Both the position numbers and the translations under genes were made by a program. Below, piece after piece: positions 8,340 through 16,338 of a DNA stretch of 38,216 bases. The stretch covers positions 1 through 38,216 of the IMG/VR virus record IMGVR_UViG_3300025086_000089; one strand, 5' to 3'. The notes beneath the pieces were generated by a model that searched no databases, was not told the origin of the DNA, and saw only the letters and a program-made list of their open reading frames with translations. The DNA is from a virus. Within the stretch, counting starts at the first letter, position 1. Every line of letters starts with the position of its first letter.

Positions 8340-9805
8340 TTATCTTCACCTCTCATTACTAACTTAATATAAGTGCTTCTTCCTTCTCTTACTTCTTCAA
8401 ACTTATGTTTAATGATATCATAATATCTGTATATTTGTGACCTTGATTTTTTTGCTTTCTTTCTAACATCGGTTAAGAACAGGCTTTTGTTTATATATCC
8501 ATTTTCGTCTTTCTTTATTTTATCGTATGTTGCTAGGAATAGTGGTTCTAGTGAATTCTCGGCTATACTTTGCCTCTTGACCTTTAGGCTTTGCTCTAAC
8601 CACATAACCAATGTCTTATAACATTGTTGCACAAGAAGGGATGCTTGATGCACATGAACACCACTTACAATGAAGCGGTCTTTCTTAGAAGTAATGGAGG
8701 GAGCGGAAGCAACTGAACATAAAACGGACATCTTAATCATTATTTTCATTAATCTAGTTGTGAAATTAGAACAAATCTTAGCAACATCCGGTCTAGTATT
8801 TTGTAGTTCAATGTTCATTTTAGTATATTCTAACTTCAATGCTTGTCTAAAGTCCGGACTATAAGTGATAGTCTTGAGTGGATTTTTACCTACCTCGTCA
8901 TATCTCTCTCTAACTAAGTTGTATATGGCTACCAAAGAATCAGCGAACTTATCAACGGGTGCATTTACTTCTTCTATAGTTCCTGCTTTGTCAATCTGCT
9001 CTATTCTCATTTCATCTTGAATGTATTGTGGAACATCCCAAACATAAAGAAGCATCCTTTGTAGAACACCTTTTTCTGCCATAATAGTATTTAGATTATT
9101 AGGGGGATAAGTCATTGCTAATACTGACCTCTCACAATAACAATTCATTGTTTGACCATCCATTGAGTCTAAGGCTTTTGAGATGACCCAAGATTCTCCG
9201 GCTAATGAATTCATTAAAGTATTCAAATAAACAATGCTTTGTTCTTTATGTTGAGATTGTTTAAATATTCCCGAATATTCAAATTCATCCCAATGGGCTA
9301 AACCATTTCCTTCAAGAATACCCGGTCTTCTTCTCCAATCCACCTCACCATCTTCATTTTCATCTTTAACATATTTACCAATCAAGACTGAATCAGTATA
9401 ATCGGTTACTGAAAATGTATTGAAAATTCTTTCCATAGGGAGATTATTTTCATTTCTGTATGGTGGATGTTTGCCTATCGCATTTATTTTCTCAAATGTC
9501 TTGTTTGCTACTTTACCCACAAAGTTCCAAAGAGTAGATTTACCCGTTCCCGATGTTTGAACCCAACAAAAATGTATTCTGCTATCTTCAATATTTCTGC
9601 CATTTGGAATCCTAATAAAATCTTTACAGATTTGTCCTAACATAACAAAGTAGGATATACTAGCCGGTATTGGATTTGAGTGTGATACTTCAAGTGCCGA
9701 GTTTTTAAATTCTCTAACTACATAAGGTAGGGCTTGGTTCAAAATCTTTGCGTCTTCTTCAAAGGAATCGTATTCCTCATTTTCTATATTTTCTTCTTCA
9801 TTCAT
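8336..9805 (-). CDS. AAA+/P-loop ATPase, probable replicative helicase (489 aa)
   Basis: Walker A is TSGTGKST (residues 84-91) and Walker B is HWDEFE (Asp173-Glu174). The N-terminal part is helical and acidic. The C-terminal 60 residues (from about 430, with KKSRSQIYRYYDIIK) look like a winged helix. The layout resembles DUF3987/DnaB-like or SF3/MCM-like viral helicase ATPases more than a full-length MCM. It is followed by the DUF4177-like gene and directly preceded, in an overlapping chain, by an XPF-type nuclease and a primase, the usual company of a replicative helicase. ATPase is sure; helicase is inferred from context. Confidence 0.65.
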   Translation of the reverse strand: MNEEENIENEEYDSFEEDAKILNQALPYVVREFKNSALEVSHSNPIPASISYFVMLGQICKDFIRIPNGRNIEDSRIHFCWVQTSGTGKSTLWNFVGKVANKTFEKINAIGKHPPYRNENNLPMERIFNTFSVTDYTDSVLIGKYVKDENEDGEVDWRRRPGILEGNGLAHWDEFEYSGIFKQSQHKEQSIVYLNTLMNSLAGESWVISKALDSMDGQTMNCYCERSVLAMTYPPNNLNTIMAEKGVLQRMLLYVWDVPQYIQDEMRIEQIDKAGTIEEVNAPVDKFADSLVAIYNLVRERYDEVGKNPLKTITYSPDFRQALKLEYTKMNIELQNTRPDVAKICSNFTTRLMKIMIKMSVLCSVASAPSITSKKDRFIVSGVHVHQASLLVQQCYKTLVMWLEQSLKVKRQSIAENSLEPLFLATYDKIKKDENGYINKSLFLTDVRKKAKKSRSQIYRYYDIIKHKFEEVREGRSTYIKLVMRGEDK

Positions 9806-10491
9806 ATTTTCACCTTCTCTTCCGAGTTTAATGTGGAGAGTATTCTGTTGGCTAGGGCTTCTCCAATCCCGTCAATTACTTGGAGTTGATACTCCGAGCA
9901 TTCTCCTATTTCCATAATAGAGCCAAATTCTTTTATTAGTGCTTTTGCTTTTTTAATTGATATTCCTTTAATACTGGTTAATAAATCTAATCTTAAATCA
10001 TCTGTTGTTATTCTTTTAAACACTTGTGGGGATATTGTATTTCTTGTTATTGGTTTCATTTTGCTTACTGCTGTTATTATTAATGCTGCTTCTTCTTCAT
10101 TACTTACCCAAATGGGTTTTATGTCTGTATCTAATATTATTCTTCCTAATGCTCCTAAAAACTTATTATTTAGCATTACCTTTCTTGAAGAAATAGGCAT
10201 TTTTGTCTTTGAATTAGCCAAGATATTTAAAATTGCTTCTTCTAAAGACCCATGTATAATGACTACATTTGTTTTGTAGTGTCTATCCATATTATCTAAT
10301 TGAGTCCAAAGCCTTTTTGACAAAACTGAACCTAAGAAATCTATAGTAGACTTTGCTTCAAAACAAACATCATCATATACATAATCACCTATTTCAATCC
10401 ATTTCTTTTCATGGGGTATATTAAGAGCCTTAGCCTTCTTCATTACCAATTCAGCAAGATTTGACTTTTCTCTTGAATCAATTACTAGCAC
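9802..10491 (-). CDS. XPF/ERCC4-type structure-specific nuclease with tandem HhH
   Basis: The ERCC4 nuclease core is clear: VIDSREK near the N-terminus (catalytic D/R/E), IEIGDY, then CFEAKSTIDFL, which corresponds to the V-E-R-K-x3-D motif but with Ala in place of Arg. The C-terminal 70 residues form two helix-hairpin-helix units (SIKGISIKKAKALIKEFGS and IDGIGEALANRIL). There is no helicase domain, so it is the short archaeal-type form. I chose the GTG at 10491 because a perfect GGAGGT (10498-10503) lies six bases upstream; the frame stays open to a GTG at 10518. It probably cuts flaps, forks or recombination intermediates. Confidence 0.88.
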   Translation of the reverse strand: MLVIDSREKSNLAELVMKKAKALNIPHEKKWIEIGDYVYDDVCFEAKSTIDFLGSVLSKRLWTQLDNMDRHYKTNVVIIHGSLEEAILNILANSKTKMPISSRKVMLNNKFLGALGRIILDTDIKPIWVSNEEEAALIITAVSKMKPITRNTISPQVFKRITTDDLRLDLLTSIKGISIKKAKALIKEFGSIMEIGECSEYQLQVIDGIGEALANRILSTLNSEEKVKI

Positions 10492-11518
10492 TGTGATACC
10501 TCCAACATTTACCAACACAAAATCCTTCGCTAATTAACTTGTCACAATGAGGGGTATTATAATTATTGAATACTGTAAACTTTGCATGTTTTTTTGTGGT
10601 ATGTTTATCCCAATCTAACCAAACTGTATCTGAATCTCCAAAAACTCTTTCTAACTCTTCTATTACCAAATCTAATGTTTTTTGTTTTTCTTCAATAATT
10701 GTTAAATCACGATAGCCCGAAATCAAATCCCTATACCAAGATACTAGATATGCTCTTGCTATGTGGGAAGGATTCTCCGTCATGACAGCATTGTGTAAAC
10801 AAGGCAACATGGGTAATTTTCCTACCGTATCGGGAACAGAAACTTCCCCTTCAATCTCTTGAATAGGGGGTGCTTCGGGAAATACCACTAGTTTTTTTCC
10901 CTGTTTTTTGAAGGGTATATGGCGAGGTTCTTTTGCTAATAAAACCAATTGACTGAGAGGCAGTTTTAAGTCTTCTTTTAGTAAAGGAATGCAATAATAT
11001 GGCATTTTATTTTCGTCGGATGATGACATATTTACTGTGTTAGGAACTCTTCGCAATCTAGTAGTTTGACCTACTCTATCATCTAATGAATTGTTTTCAC
11101 CTACTTTAGAAACTAAGTGAGTTTTTATCTCTCTAAACTTTATCTGTATGTTTCTCATATTATGAGTTTCTTCACCAAATAAGAACAAATGGAAGCCTCT
11201 TCCTGAAAAGAAAAGAGTATGTTCATACTCTTTAGAATATACTAATTCCATTACTATTTTTAAATCATTCCATGCTTTTTCTAAGTCATCTTCGTGAGCA
11301 TCAAAGTCTAAAAAAATTCTATCTAATATTACAGTAGAATCTATCTTTGCTTTTTCAGTAAATTGTCTAAAATCATATACAGTGGTATAGACATTCATCC
11401 TATTGTTTTGAGCATTAACAAAACCAATGTACTCATTTCTATTGAATACTATTCTTCTCTTCATCTGTGGAGCGTTCTTTATGTGACTCCCCGCCCACAC
11501 TTCCCTCGGAAACTTCAT
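10478..11518 (-). CDS. Archaeo-eukaryotic primase (AEP) catalytic protein
   Basis: The ATG at 11518 has GGAGGT (11526-11531) seven bases upstream and gives 346 residues; a TTG at 11533 would overlap that site. AEP motifs are present: FLDFDAHEDD (catalytic Asp71 and Asp73), FFSGRGFHLF (the S-G-R-G-x-H nucleotide-binding motif, His110) and DDRVGQTTRLRRVPNT (third motif with Arg residues). The C-terminus has a short Cys cluster in a CDKLISEGFCVGKCWRYH segment, like a PriCT/primase C-terminal zinc or cluster element. It should make primers for the virus PolB. It overlaps both neighbours, and an AAA+ helicase follows two genes later. Confidence 0.88.
   Translation of the reverse strand: MKFPREVWAGSHIKNAPQMKRRIVFNRNEYIGFVNAQNNRMNVYTTVYDFRQFTEKAKIDSTVILDRIFLDFDAHEDDLEKAWNDLKIVMELVYSKEYEHTLFFSGRGFHLFLFGEETHNMRNIQIKFREIKTHLVSKVGENNSLDDRVGQTTRLRRVPNTVNMSSSDENKMPYYCIPLLKEDLKLPLSQLVLLAKEPRHIPFKKQGKKLVVFPEAPPIQEIEGEVSVPDTVGKLPMLPCLHNAVMTENPSHIARAYLVSWYRDLISGYRDLTIIEEKQKTLDLVIEELERVFGDSDTVWLDWDKHTTKKHAKFTVFNNYNTPHCDKLISEGFCVGKCWRYHSASN
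10498..10503 (-). promoter_or_regulatory. Ribosome binding site of the XPF-type nuclease gene
   Basis: On the - strand this is GGAGGT, six bases before the GTG at 10491. It lies inside the 3' end of the primase gene and decides the nuclease start against the GTG at 10518. Confidence 0.7.
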
Positions 11519-11804
11519 TTTTATTACCTCCAAAATTTACTGTTGCTGTACCTAGCATTTGTTTTATTACTTCTGCTACATCAGCCTGTATTTGTATTAA
11601 CCCAATGTCTCTAAAGACATCTTCATATGCTTTTCCTAGCATATTATCATTTATTCTAATTTCTCTTACTAAGTCAAATCTTTCTTTAAGCGATAGTTCA
11701 ATGTATATCTCTTTGGCCAAAAGACCAATAGAGTTTGCTAAATCACTTACTTCTAGAAATGACCAGTTCTTAGACAGCACCTTACTTTTAATTAAATCTT
11801 TCAT
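11439..11804 (-). CDS. Helical protein of unknown function (121 aa)
   Basis: I chose the ATG at 11804 (MKDLIKSKVL), four bases after the stop of the upstream nuclease gene; upstream in-frame starts would run far into that gene. The body is helical (SDLANSIGLLAKEIYIELSL, then a region ending in AEVIKQMLG) and the C-terminus is charged, Glu/Lys/Ser-rich and probably disordered. It overlaps the primase start by about 80 bases, an unusually long overlap. I recognise no family. Position between a RecB-like nuclease and the primase suggests a replication accessory role. Confidence 0.6.
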   Translation of the reverse strand: MKDLIKSKVLSKNWSFLEVSDLANSIGLLAKEIYIELSLKERFDLVREIRINDNMLGKAYEDVFRDIGLIQIQADVAEVIKQMLGTATVNFGGNKNEVSEGSVGGESHKERSTDEEKNSIQ

Positions 11805-11808
11805 ATTA

Positions 11809-12714
11809 TCACAACCATGTATCTTCATTCGCACCATCACATATTCCAAAATAACTACAGTGTTGGCACATTCTATAAAAGAACTTATGAGGAAATTCCT
11901 TCCTTTCATAAGCATATATCAATTTAGCAATATTGTTCATTACAGAAGTCATTGAAGCCTTCTTAATTGGTTCGGCATAAACATAATTAGAAACAGGATA
12001 ATACCAACCCCAATGACTAACTTTCATGTCTCTAGTTAATCCGTTTTTAATTAGAACTTCATCGGGTGCATTCTCTATTAGAAGTTGATAGAAAGCCATT
12101 TCTTGCCTCATAGAAGTTGTTTTGTAGTCTTTCCAGCCACCAGTTTTATATTCAAAAGGAATTAACTTACCATCTTCGATGAAGATTCGGTCAATTATGC
12201 CTTGAATATGTATAACATAATCTCTAGATAATGTGAATTTTTTATTCGTATCTGCCCTAATTGTAATCTCAGCATCAAACTTTCCTTCATTTGAGATAGG
12301 TAAGAACTCATGGGTTTTATTTTCAGATACTGATTCAATGAATCTTTGGGCTTCAAAGGCCGCTACTGTTAAAGATATGTCAAAATATTCATCTACTGGC
12401 ATTAAACCAGTGGCATATTCTACTATTTCTGAATTATTCATAGTAGTGGCTTTTTGTATATCAAAATCATTAAAGAAATTTTCTCTATGATTATGTAATA
12501 TTGTACCTTTACGCATTGCTTCTGTTTGGTCTTGTGGTAATCTTTCAATGTAGTTATATTTATATTTTAAACTACACCAGTTAAAAGAACCTAGAGAAGA
12601 TTTAGTTATCTTCAAAATAGGTTGTGATGGGTCATCGAAATTATCGGGTTGCCACTGATATGTGTAATCTTTCATTGTTGCTATTTTTGCATTATATTTT
12701 TCATCTGTATTCAT
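11809..12714 (-). CDS. Cas4/RecB-like PD-(D/E)XK nuclease with iron-sulfur cysteines (301 aa)
   Basis: The PD-(D/E)XK core is visible: GTILHNH (His74), GIIDRI (Asp175) and IPFEYKTGG (Glu188, Lys190). One cysteine near the N-terminus (Cys47 in FNWCSLKYKYNY) and three near the C-terminus (CQHCSYFGIC; 283, 286, 292) match the four-cysteine 4Fe-4S arrangement of Cas4/AddB-type nucleases. Such enzymes resect DNA ends, usually single strands. It lies after the polymerase C-terminal gene and before the primase, and shares a 14-base overlap with a 47-residue gene. A role in recombination-dependent replication is likely; there is no CRISPR array in the window. Confidence 0.85.
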   Translation of the reverse strand: MNTDEKYNAKIATMKDYTYQWQPDNFDDPSQPILKITKSSLGSFNWCSLKYKYNYIERLPQDQTEAMRKGTILHNHRENFFNDFDIQKATTMNNSEIVEYATGLMPVDEYFDISLTVAAFEAQRFIESVSENKTHEFLPISNEGKFDAEITIRADTNKKFTLSRDYVIHIQGIIDRIFIEDGKLIPFEYKTGGWKDYKTTSMRQEMAFYQLLIENAPDEVLIKNGLTRDMKVSHWGWYYPVSNYVYAEPIKKASMTSVMNNIAKLIYAYERKEFPHKFFYRMCQHCSYFGICDGANEDTWL

Positions 12715-12844
12715 CTTTTATTTCCCCTATAATAAAAATCATATAATCTTCAAAATCATAGTCCTCAAAATATCCTTCAACTTGTGCTGATTGATAGTCT
12801 TTCCATAACTCTTCTTTTCTTTTATCTAATTCTTCTCTATTCAT
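12701..12844 (-). CDS. Small acidic protein (47 aa)
   Basis: The start follows the stop of the polymerase C-terminal gene directly (TAAATG). The peptide starts MNREELDKRKEELWKDYQSA and continues with an acidic aromatic stretch and IFIIGEIKDEYR. The stop lies 14 bases inside the nuclease gene that follows. No family is recognised. The close junctions on both sides are the main support. Confidence 0.5.
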   Translation of the reverse strand: MNREELDKRKEELWKDYQSAQVEGYFEDYDFEDYMIFIIGEIKDEYR

Positions 12845-13759
12845 TTAAAACCACTCCGTTAAGGACATTGGAATCCAACCTGTTCTAATACTTGAAATAT
12901 CCCAATCCATAGCCTCATAGATTGGTTTTGCTTTTTTGATAATTTGCTCGGCATAATGTTCATGAGCAGGAATTTGTTTCTTAAAATCAGTAGCGATGTT
13001 ACCTGCTACGAACTCTACATTCTTTTTCTCTTTGGTTAGAGGATTAATATAAGTTTCATTTAAAGGTCTTACTTTCATAAACAAATAAGAATCTTCAAAA
13101 TTATCTTCTCCCTTTTGCCAAGAATATAAAACACCTGCTATTCCCGAACCAATAGAAGGTCTTTTCTGTTCTATCGTTAGAAACTCACTTACAGGAGTTC
13201 CACATTTATGGGTTCCTGCTCTACCTTCATTTTCACCACATAAGGCTAATTTAGTCAAATTTTTGAGATGATATTTTCTCTTACAGGATTGACACTGAAC
13301 CATAAATCTAGATTCTTTAAGTCTACTTCTTTTTAATAGGAGAGAATTATCTACTTCCCCACTAAGAATATTATTGTAAATAGTGCTAAGGTAATCGTTT
13401 ATTTCTTTCATGCTTCTTTTAGTGACCCACATTTTAAGAGCCGTTGTTTGAACATCTTTTTCTAATTGTGTGGCGCTGACTCTTTTGGCAGTAAACCCAG
13501 TCATAACAAACTCCGGTTCGTCTAACCATTCTCCATCTTTCCATGTAATCATACCTGCATTTCTATTCTTAGTTGTGCCTACCCCTAATGCTGAATAATA
13601 TTTCTCAAACTCTAACACAACAGGGTGTTGTTCTAATCCCATAACATTAGGAAAGTGTTCTCTTACACTAGTCTCAATCTCTTTGATTACTTCTTCGGCT
13701 TTCTCAACAGAATCTATTTGCACATAGATTGAATCTGTGTGTCCGTAAACTACTTTCAT
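12845..13759 (-). CDS. polB: Family B DNA polymerase, C-terminal fragment (motif C and thumb)
   Basis: The ATG at 13759 opens MKVVYGHTDSIYVQ, so the gene begins exactly at polymerase motif C (usual Y-G-D-T-D-S, here with His for the first Asp; Asp9 is the metal ligand). A TTG nine bases upstream is possible but less likely. Downstream, KNRNAGMI corresponds to the KKRY motif and TGFTAKRVSATQLEKD to the thumb entry. A Cys pair (CQSC) plus two later Cys (near residues 173 and 185) could bind zinc. The C-terminus MSLTEWF resembles a PCNA-interacting peptide. It must pair with the N-terminal fragment (14686-16338) to make an active enzyme. Confidence 0.9.
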   Translation of the reverse strand: MKVVYGHTDSIYVQIDSVEKAEEVIKEIETSVREHFPNVMGLEQHPVVLEFEKYYSALGVGTTKNRNAGMITWKDGEWLDEPEFVMTGFTAKRVSATQLEKDVQTTALKMWVTKRSMKEINDYLSTIYNNILSGEVDNSLLLKRSRLKESRFMVQCQSCKRKYHLKNLTKLALCGENEGRAGTHKCGTPVSEFLTIEQKRPSIGSGIAGVLYSWQKGEDNFEDSYLFMKVRPLNETYINPLTKEKKNVEFVAGNIATDFKKQIPAHEHYAEQIIKKAKPIYEAMDWDISSIRTGWIPMSLTEWF

Positions 13760-13760
13760 T

Positions 13761-13907
13761 TTAACCAATCCTTTGATGTGTAATAATACCTATTCTTTTG
13801 CCATTGACATATAAAGATACTATGTCGTTATTAACCATAACAGTAGTAACATCATCTACATATCTTTTCATCCAACCAATAAGTTCTCTTTCTGTTTTCT
13901 TATTCAT
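13761..13907 (-). CDS. Small protein (48 aa) in the polymerase split
   Basis: ATG overlaps the preceding stop (ATGA at 13904-13907); its own stop is two bases before the polymerase C-terminal start. The sequence MNKKTERELIGWMKRYVDDV is followed by a beta-like VMVNNDIVSLYVNGKRIGII. No family is recognised. It is the last of six small genes lying between the two polymerase halves, and its translation may be coupled to that of the C-terminal half. Confidence 0.6.
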   Translation of the reverse strand: MNKKTERELIGWMKRYVDDVTTVMVNNDIVSLYVNGKRIGIITHQRIG

Positions 13908-14104
13908 GACATTCCCACCCTAGTTGGTGCAAGTATCTTATTAATAGGATAAAAGTCGCCTTTATCTCTAAGATACTCTTGTATCTCACATACTGCTCTT
14001 GCTAATTTAGCATTGTCTATCTCAAATAATGTATCTAGGTCTTTTTCTAAACCTTTGATTTTATTTTCTAAATTTTCTATTCTTCTTTTTGTATTTTCAT
14101 TCAT
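13904..14104 (-). CDS. Coiled-coil protein (66 aa) in the polymerase split
   Basis: The first 35 residues (RRIENLENKIKGLEKDLDTL) form a clear heptad coiled coil; the rest is a short helical and Pro-containing tail (PINKILAPTR). Its start and stop overlap the neighbours by ATGA. It may dimerise or bridge proteins. No family is recognised. Confidence 0.65.
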   Translation of the reverse strand: MNENTKRRIENLENKIKGLEKDLDTLFEIDNAKLARAVCEIQEYLRDKGDFYPINKILAPTRVGMS

Positions 14105-14229
14105 AATATCACCGTTATTATAGTTATGATGGTTGCTATGTTTACGATATTTACCATCATTAATATCTTATTACTTCTTGCTATCATAGCCAGCAATTCT
14201 TCTAATAACTCATTCGTTCTGTCCATCAT
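14101..14229 (-). CDS. Small membrane-anchored protein (42 aa) in the polymerase split
   Basis: MMDRTNELLEELLAMIARSN is an amphipathic helix and is followed by a purely hydrophobic C-terminal helix (ILMMVNIVNIATIITIITVI). The stop overlaps the next start as ATGA, and the start overlaps the preceding gene by 20 bases, in keeping with the compact chain. A tail-anchored membrane peptide inside a replication cluster is unusual. The second ATG (14226) is an equally good start. Confidence 0.55.
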   Translation of the reverse strand: MMDRTNELLEELLAMIARSNKILMMVNIVNIATIITIITVIL

Positions 14230-14383
14230 CATTTTTATCTACTCCTTGTTCGATGTCAATGATAACAGCATTACGCTTCAAATTATTCATCATTTGAAAT
14301 ATCTCCTCAACTTCTTGTAAAGTAATAACCCAAGTTTCTTCTGTATCATAAGATACCTTTACTGTTACATATTTTGTCTTCAT
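14210..14383 (-). CDS. Small protein (57 aa) in the polymerase split
   Basis: MKTKYVTVKVSYDTEETWVI gives two beta strands, then a helix (QEVEEIFQMMNNLKR), a strand AVIIDI and an acidic tail. The start overlaps the preceding stop (ATGA). No family is recognised. Confidence 0.6.
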   Translation of the reverse strand: MKTKYVTVKVSYDTEETWVITLQEVEEIFQMMNNLKRNAVIIDIEQGVDKNDDGQNE

Positions 14384-14586
14384 AGTTCTTTCCTCCTATA
14401 TACTCCGTTTCTTAACTTCTCTACATTAGGAAGCCTGTTCAATAACCAACCAATTGCTGATGCGGTTCCTATACTAGAAGTATTTCCTTTATTATGAATA
14501 ATTCTATCTAGAATTTGACCGGAAGTAAACTCCCCGTTCATAGTTTCTACCGTTTCTGTTATCCATTTTCTAAATATCTTATTCAT
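14380..14586 (-). CDS. Winged-helix-like small protein (68 aa) in the polymerase split
   Basis: The chain MNKIFRKWITETVETMNGEF, then 'TSGQILDRII', 'AIGWLLNRLP' and 'LRNGVYRRKEL' has the helix-helix-helix-wing order of a winged helix, with a basic end. It may bind DNA or be a small regulator. Start and stop overlap the neighbours. The fold is inferred by pattern only. Confidence 0.6.
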   Translation of the reverse strand: MNKIFRKWITETVETMNGEFTSGQILDRIIHNKGNTSSIGTASAIGWLLNRLPNVEKLRNGVYRRKEL

Positions 14587-14689
14587 CGTTAGACCTCATT
14601 TTTAATTCTTCTGCACATCTTTTACAATGAAACTTACCCTCAAATTGGGGATTGTGTACTAATGGTTTCATACATTTTATTCTATTCAC
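14579..14689 (-). CDS. Very small zinc-binding-like protein (36 aa) in the polymerase split
   Basis: A GTG at 14689 overlaps the stop of the polymerase N-terminal gene (GTGA); an ATG at 14671 would give 30 residues. The peptide has KCMKPLVHNP and FHCKRCAEEL, so one Cys, two His and a C-x2-C pair that could hold a zinc. The stop overlaps the next start. It is supported by the overlap pattern and the Cys pair, but is very short. Confidence 0.4.
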   Translation of the reverse strand: MNRIKCMKPLVHNPQFEGKFHCKRCAEELKMRSNDE

Positions 14690-16338
14690 ACTTGCAACTC
14701 CTTAGCCTTAAACGCTGCCAATCTAATTGCTTCTCTTGCACTAGCAGTAATGCTAGCGGCTAAATCTACATCAGCCCATCCGAACCCTTGAAACGCTAAT
14801 ACACCATAGAAAGAAGCCATTAGTCTTTTTACTGCCATTTGGTTATTGTACCATTTAGAGTATTCATTGTTGTCTTTGGCACCTTTCATTCTTTTCTTGT
14901 ATTCATTTCTTAGTTCCTTTAATTCAAGAACTGCTCTAGGTAAAAGACCTAAACTATCTGTTTTGTAGTAGAGCATTTCTTGATTAGTTATAGCAGTAAA
15001 GTCTCTAGGAGTTGATATATTTACACCAAATTCGGTAGGTGTTTCACTCTTAGTTTCCCAAGATATGTTTCTAGCAACCATCATTGAAGGATATAGTTGT
15101 GCAAAATCAAAAGCCGCTACATTAAGATGAAGACCTTGAGTTTGTTCACTTAAAGGGTCATAAATCATAGCCCCATCATATTCTTTTCTCTCTACATTTC
15201 TATCTCCAGTTGGTGCTTTCCACCAAGCATTTCTCATAAAGTAAATACTTCCCATATGAGAAGCATAGAAACAAGCATCGAATGGTGCTTTTAGTAGTCT
15301 TTGTAATGACAATATTGCTTCGCTACAATAATTCATTTCATCAATTCTAACAATAAGTTCTACATCTTTTAGAGCGTATTCAAGATAAGTTTCTGTATCT
15401 TCTAACCAAGCCCTACGGAAAAACTCATTCTTATCGCTGAATTTACTTTCTTTTACCTTACCTTCTTCAAAGAGTAATTGAGATACATATTCTAAAGATA
15501 AAGATGGTAGTGTTCCTCTTTGGGAATCAGTCCATTGCCTTTCAAATGCTACTTCAAGAGAGAGCGTTATGCGGCCTCCTATAGGTTGTTCTATTGAATT
15601 GAATCCTCTTTCAGCATTAGCAAAAGAAAAGCCCTCAGTAGTCTTCTTAACTCCCTTAACATAGGCAATAGGAGACATTATTTGTGGGTCTAATCCTACA
15701 GCACATGCCCTATCTATTAGTTTAGGAATATCAGCAAAGTTACCAAACCAAGCAATTAACATATCAGGGTCTTTTACAACCATTGTAGTCATGAAGTCTT
15801 CAAGCATATCTTTTTCATTATCAAAGACTCTTTCTTTGTCATGAAAATAAATACCGCCTGTATTAACACTGTTGGGAAACCAAGCCCACTGATAGTATTC
15901 TTTATCATAATTATCATATGCTACAATAGTAGTAATACAATCGTGATAATCTCCACCTTGTTGCCATTCCATATCCCAATACCATTTTCTTAAATCATAT
16001 TCGGGCATTTCATCAATACAATCAACTGCATATCTAAAATGAAAAGGAACATCTGCTTCATAAGTTTTTTTAAACTTTCTTTTTGCCTTTTCCAAATCAT
16101 AAGAATTTTCTACATAAACTCGCTTTAATTGTTTTTTATTCAAGTTTAAAAAATCGCCCTTTTCATACTCAAAATCTCTTTCAATATATTTGGAAGCATT
16201 GTATGAAGTAGGTTCTTTTACCTTATCGGCAATATAGAAATATGGCTTGTATTCTTCTATCTTGTGTTCTTTTATGCCGTTTGTTCTCCAAGAAGTATAG
16301 ATGCTTTTTCCATCGTTACATCTACTTATTATCATCAA
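14686..16338 (-). CDS. polB: Family B DNA polymerase, N-terminal fragment (exonuclease, motifs A and B)
   Basis: The 550 residues carry the proofreading exonuclease: Exo I YWDMEW (Asp122, Glu124), Exo II AWFGNFADIP (Asp203) and Exo III YALKD (Tyr321, Asp325). Polymerase motif A is AFDFAQLYPSMM (Asp411) and motif B is AVKRLMASFYGVLAF (Lys504, Tyr511, Gly512). The chain then stops after AAFKAKELQV, just where motif C would follow. Motif C opens the gene at 12845-13759, about 0.9 kb downstream. This is a true split, with clean ends and not a frameshift, because six small genes lie between. The start is either of two adjacent ATGs (16338 or 16335). Confidence 0.93.
   Translation of the reverse strand: MMIISRCNDGKSIYTSWRTNGIKEHKIEEYKPYFYIADKVKEPTSYNASKYIERDFEYEKGDFLNLNKKQLKRVYVENSYDLEKAKRKFKKTYEADVPFHFRYAVDCIDEMPEYDLRKWYWDMEWQQGGDYHDCITTIVAYDNYDKEYYQWAWFPNSVNTGGIYFHDKERVFDNEKDMLEDFMTTMVVKDPDMLIAWFGNFADIPKLIDRACAVGLDPQIMSPIAYVKGVKKTTEGFSFANAERGFNSIEQPIGGRITLSLEVAFERQWTDSQRGTLPSLSLEYVSQLLFEEGKVKESKFSDKNEFFRRAWLEDTETYLEYALKDVELIVRIDEMNYCSEAILSLQRLLKAPFDACFYASHMGSIYFMRNAWWKAPTGDRNVERKEYDGAMIYDPLSEQTQGLHLNVAAFDFAQLYPSMMVARNISWETKSETPTEFGVNISTPRDFTAITNQEMLYYKTDSLGLLPRAVLELKELRNEYKKRMKGAKDNNEYSKWYNNQMAVKRLMASFYGVLAFQGFGWADVDLAASITASAREAIRLAAFKAKELQV

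Noticed and set aside
10492-10518. GTG at 10518 as start of the ERCC4 nuclease
   Set aside because: A perfect GGAGGT six bases before GTG 10491 supports the shorter form, and the ERCC4 domain starts directly there.
11467-11955. 162-residue + strand frame across the primase leader region
   Set aside because: It is antisense to three overlapping - strand genes and has a low-complexity Ser/Ile/Phe composition.
14686-16338. Split intein at the PolB break
   Set aside because: The N-terminal piece ends within two dozen residues after motif B and the C-terminal piece begins at motif C; neither has room for intein splicing blocks.
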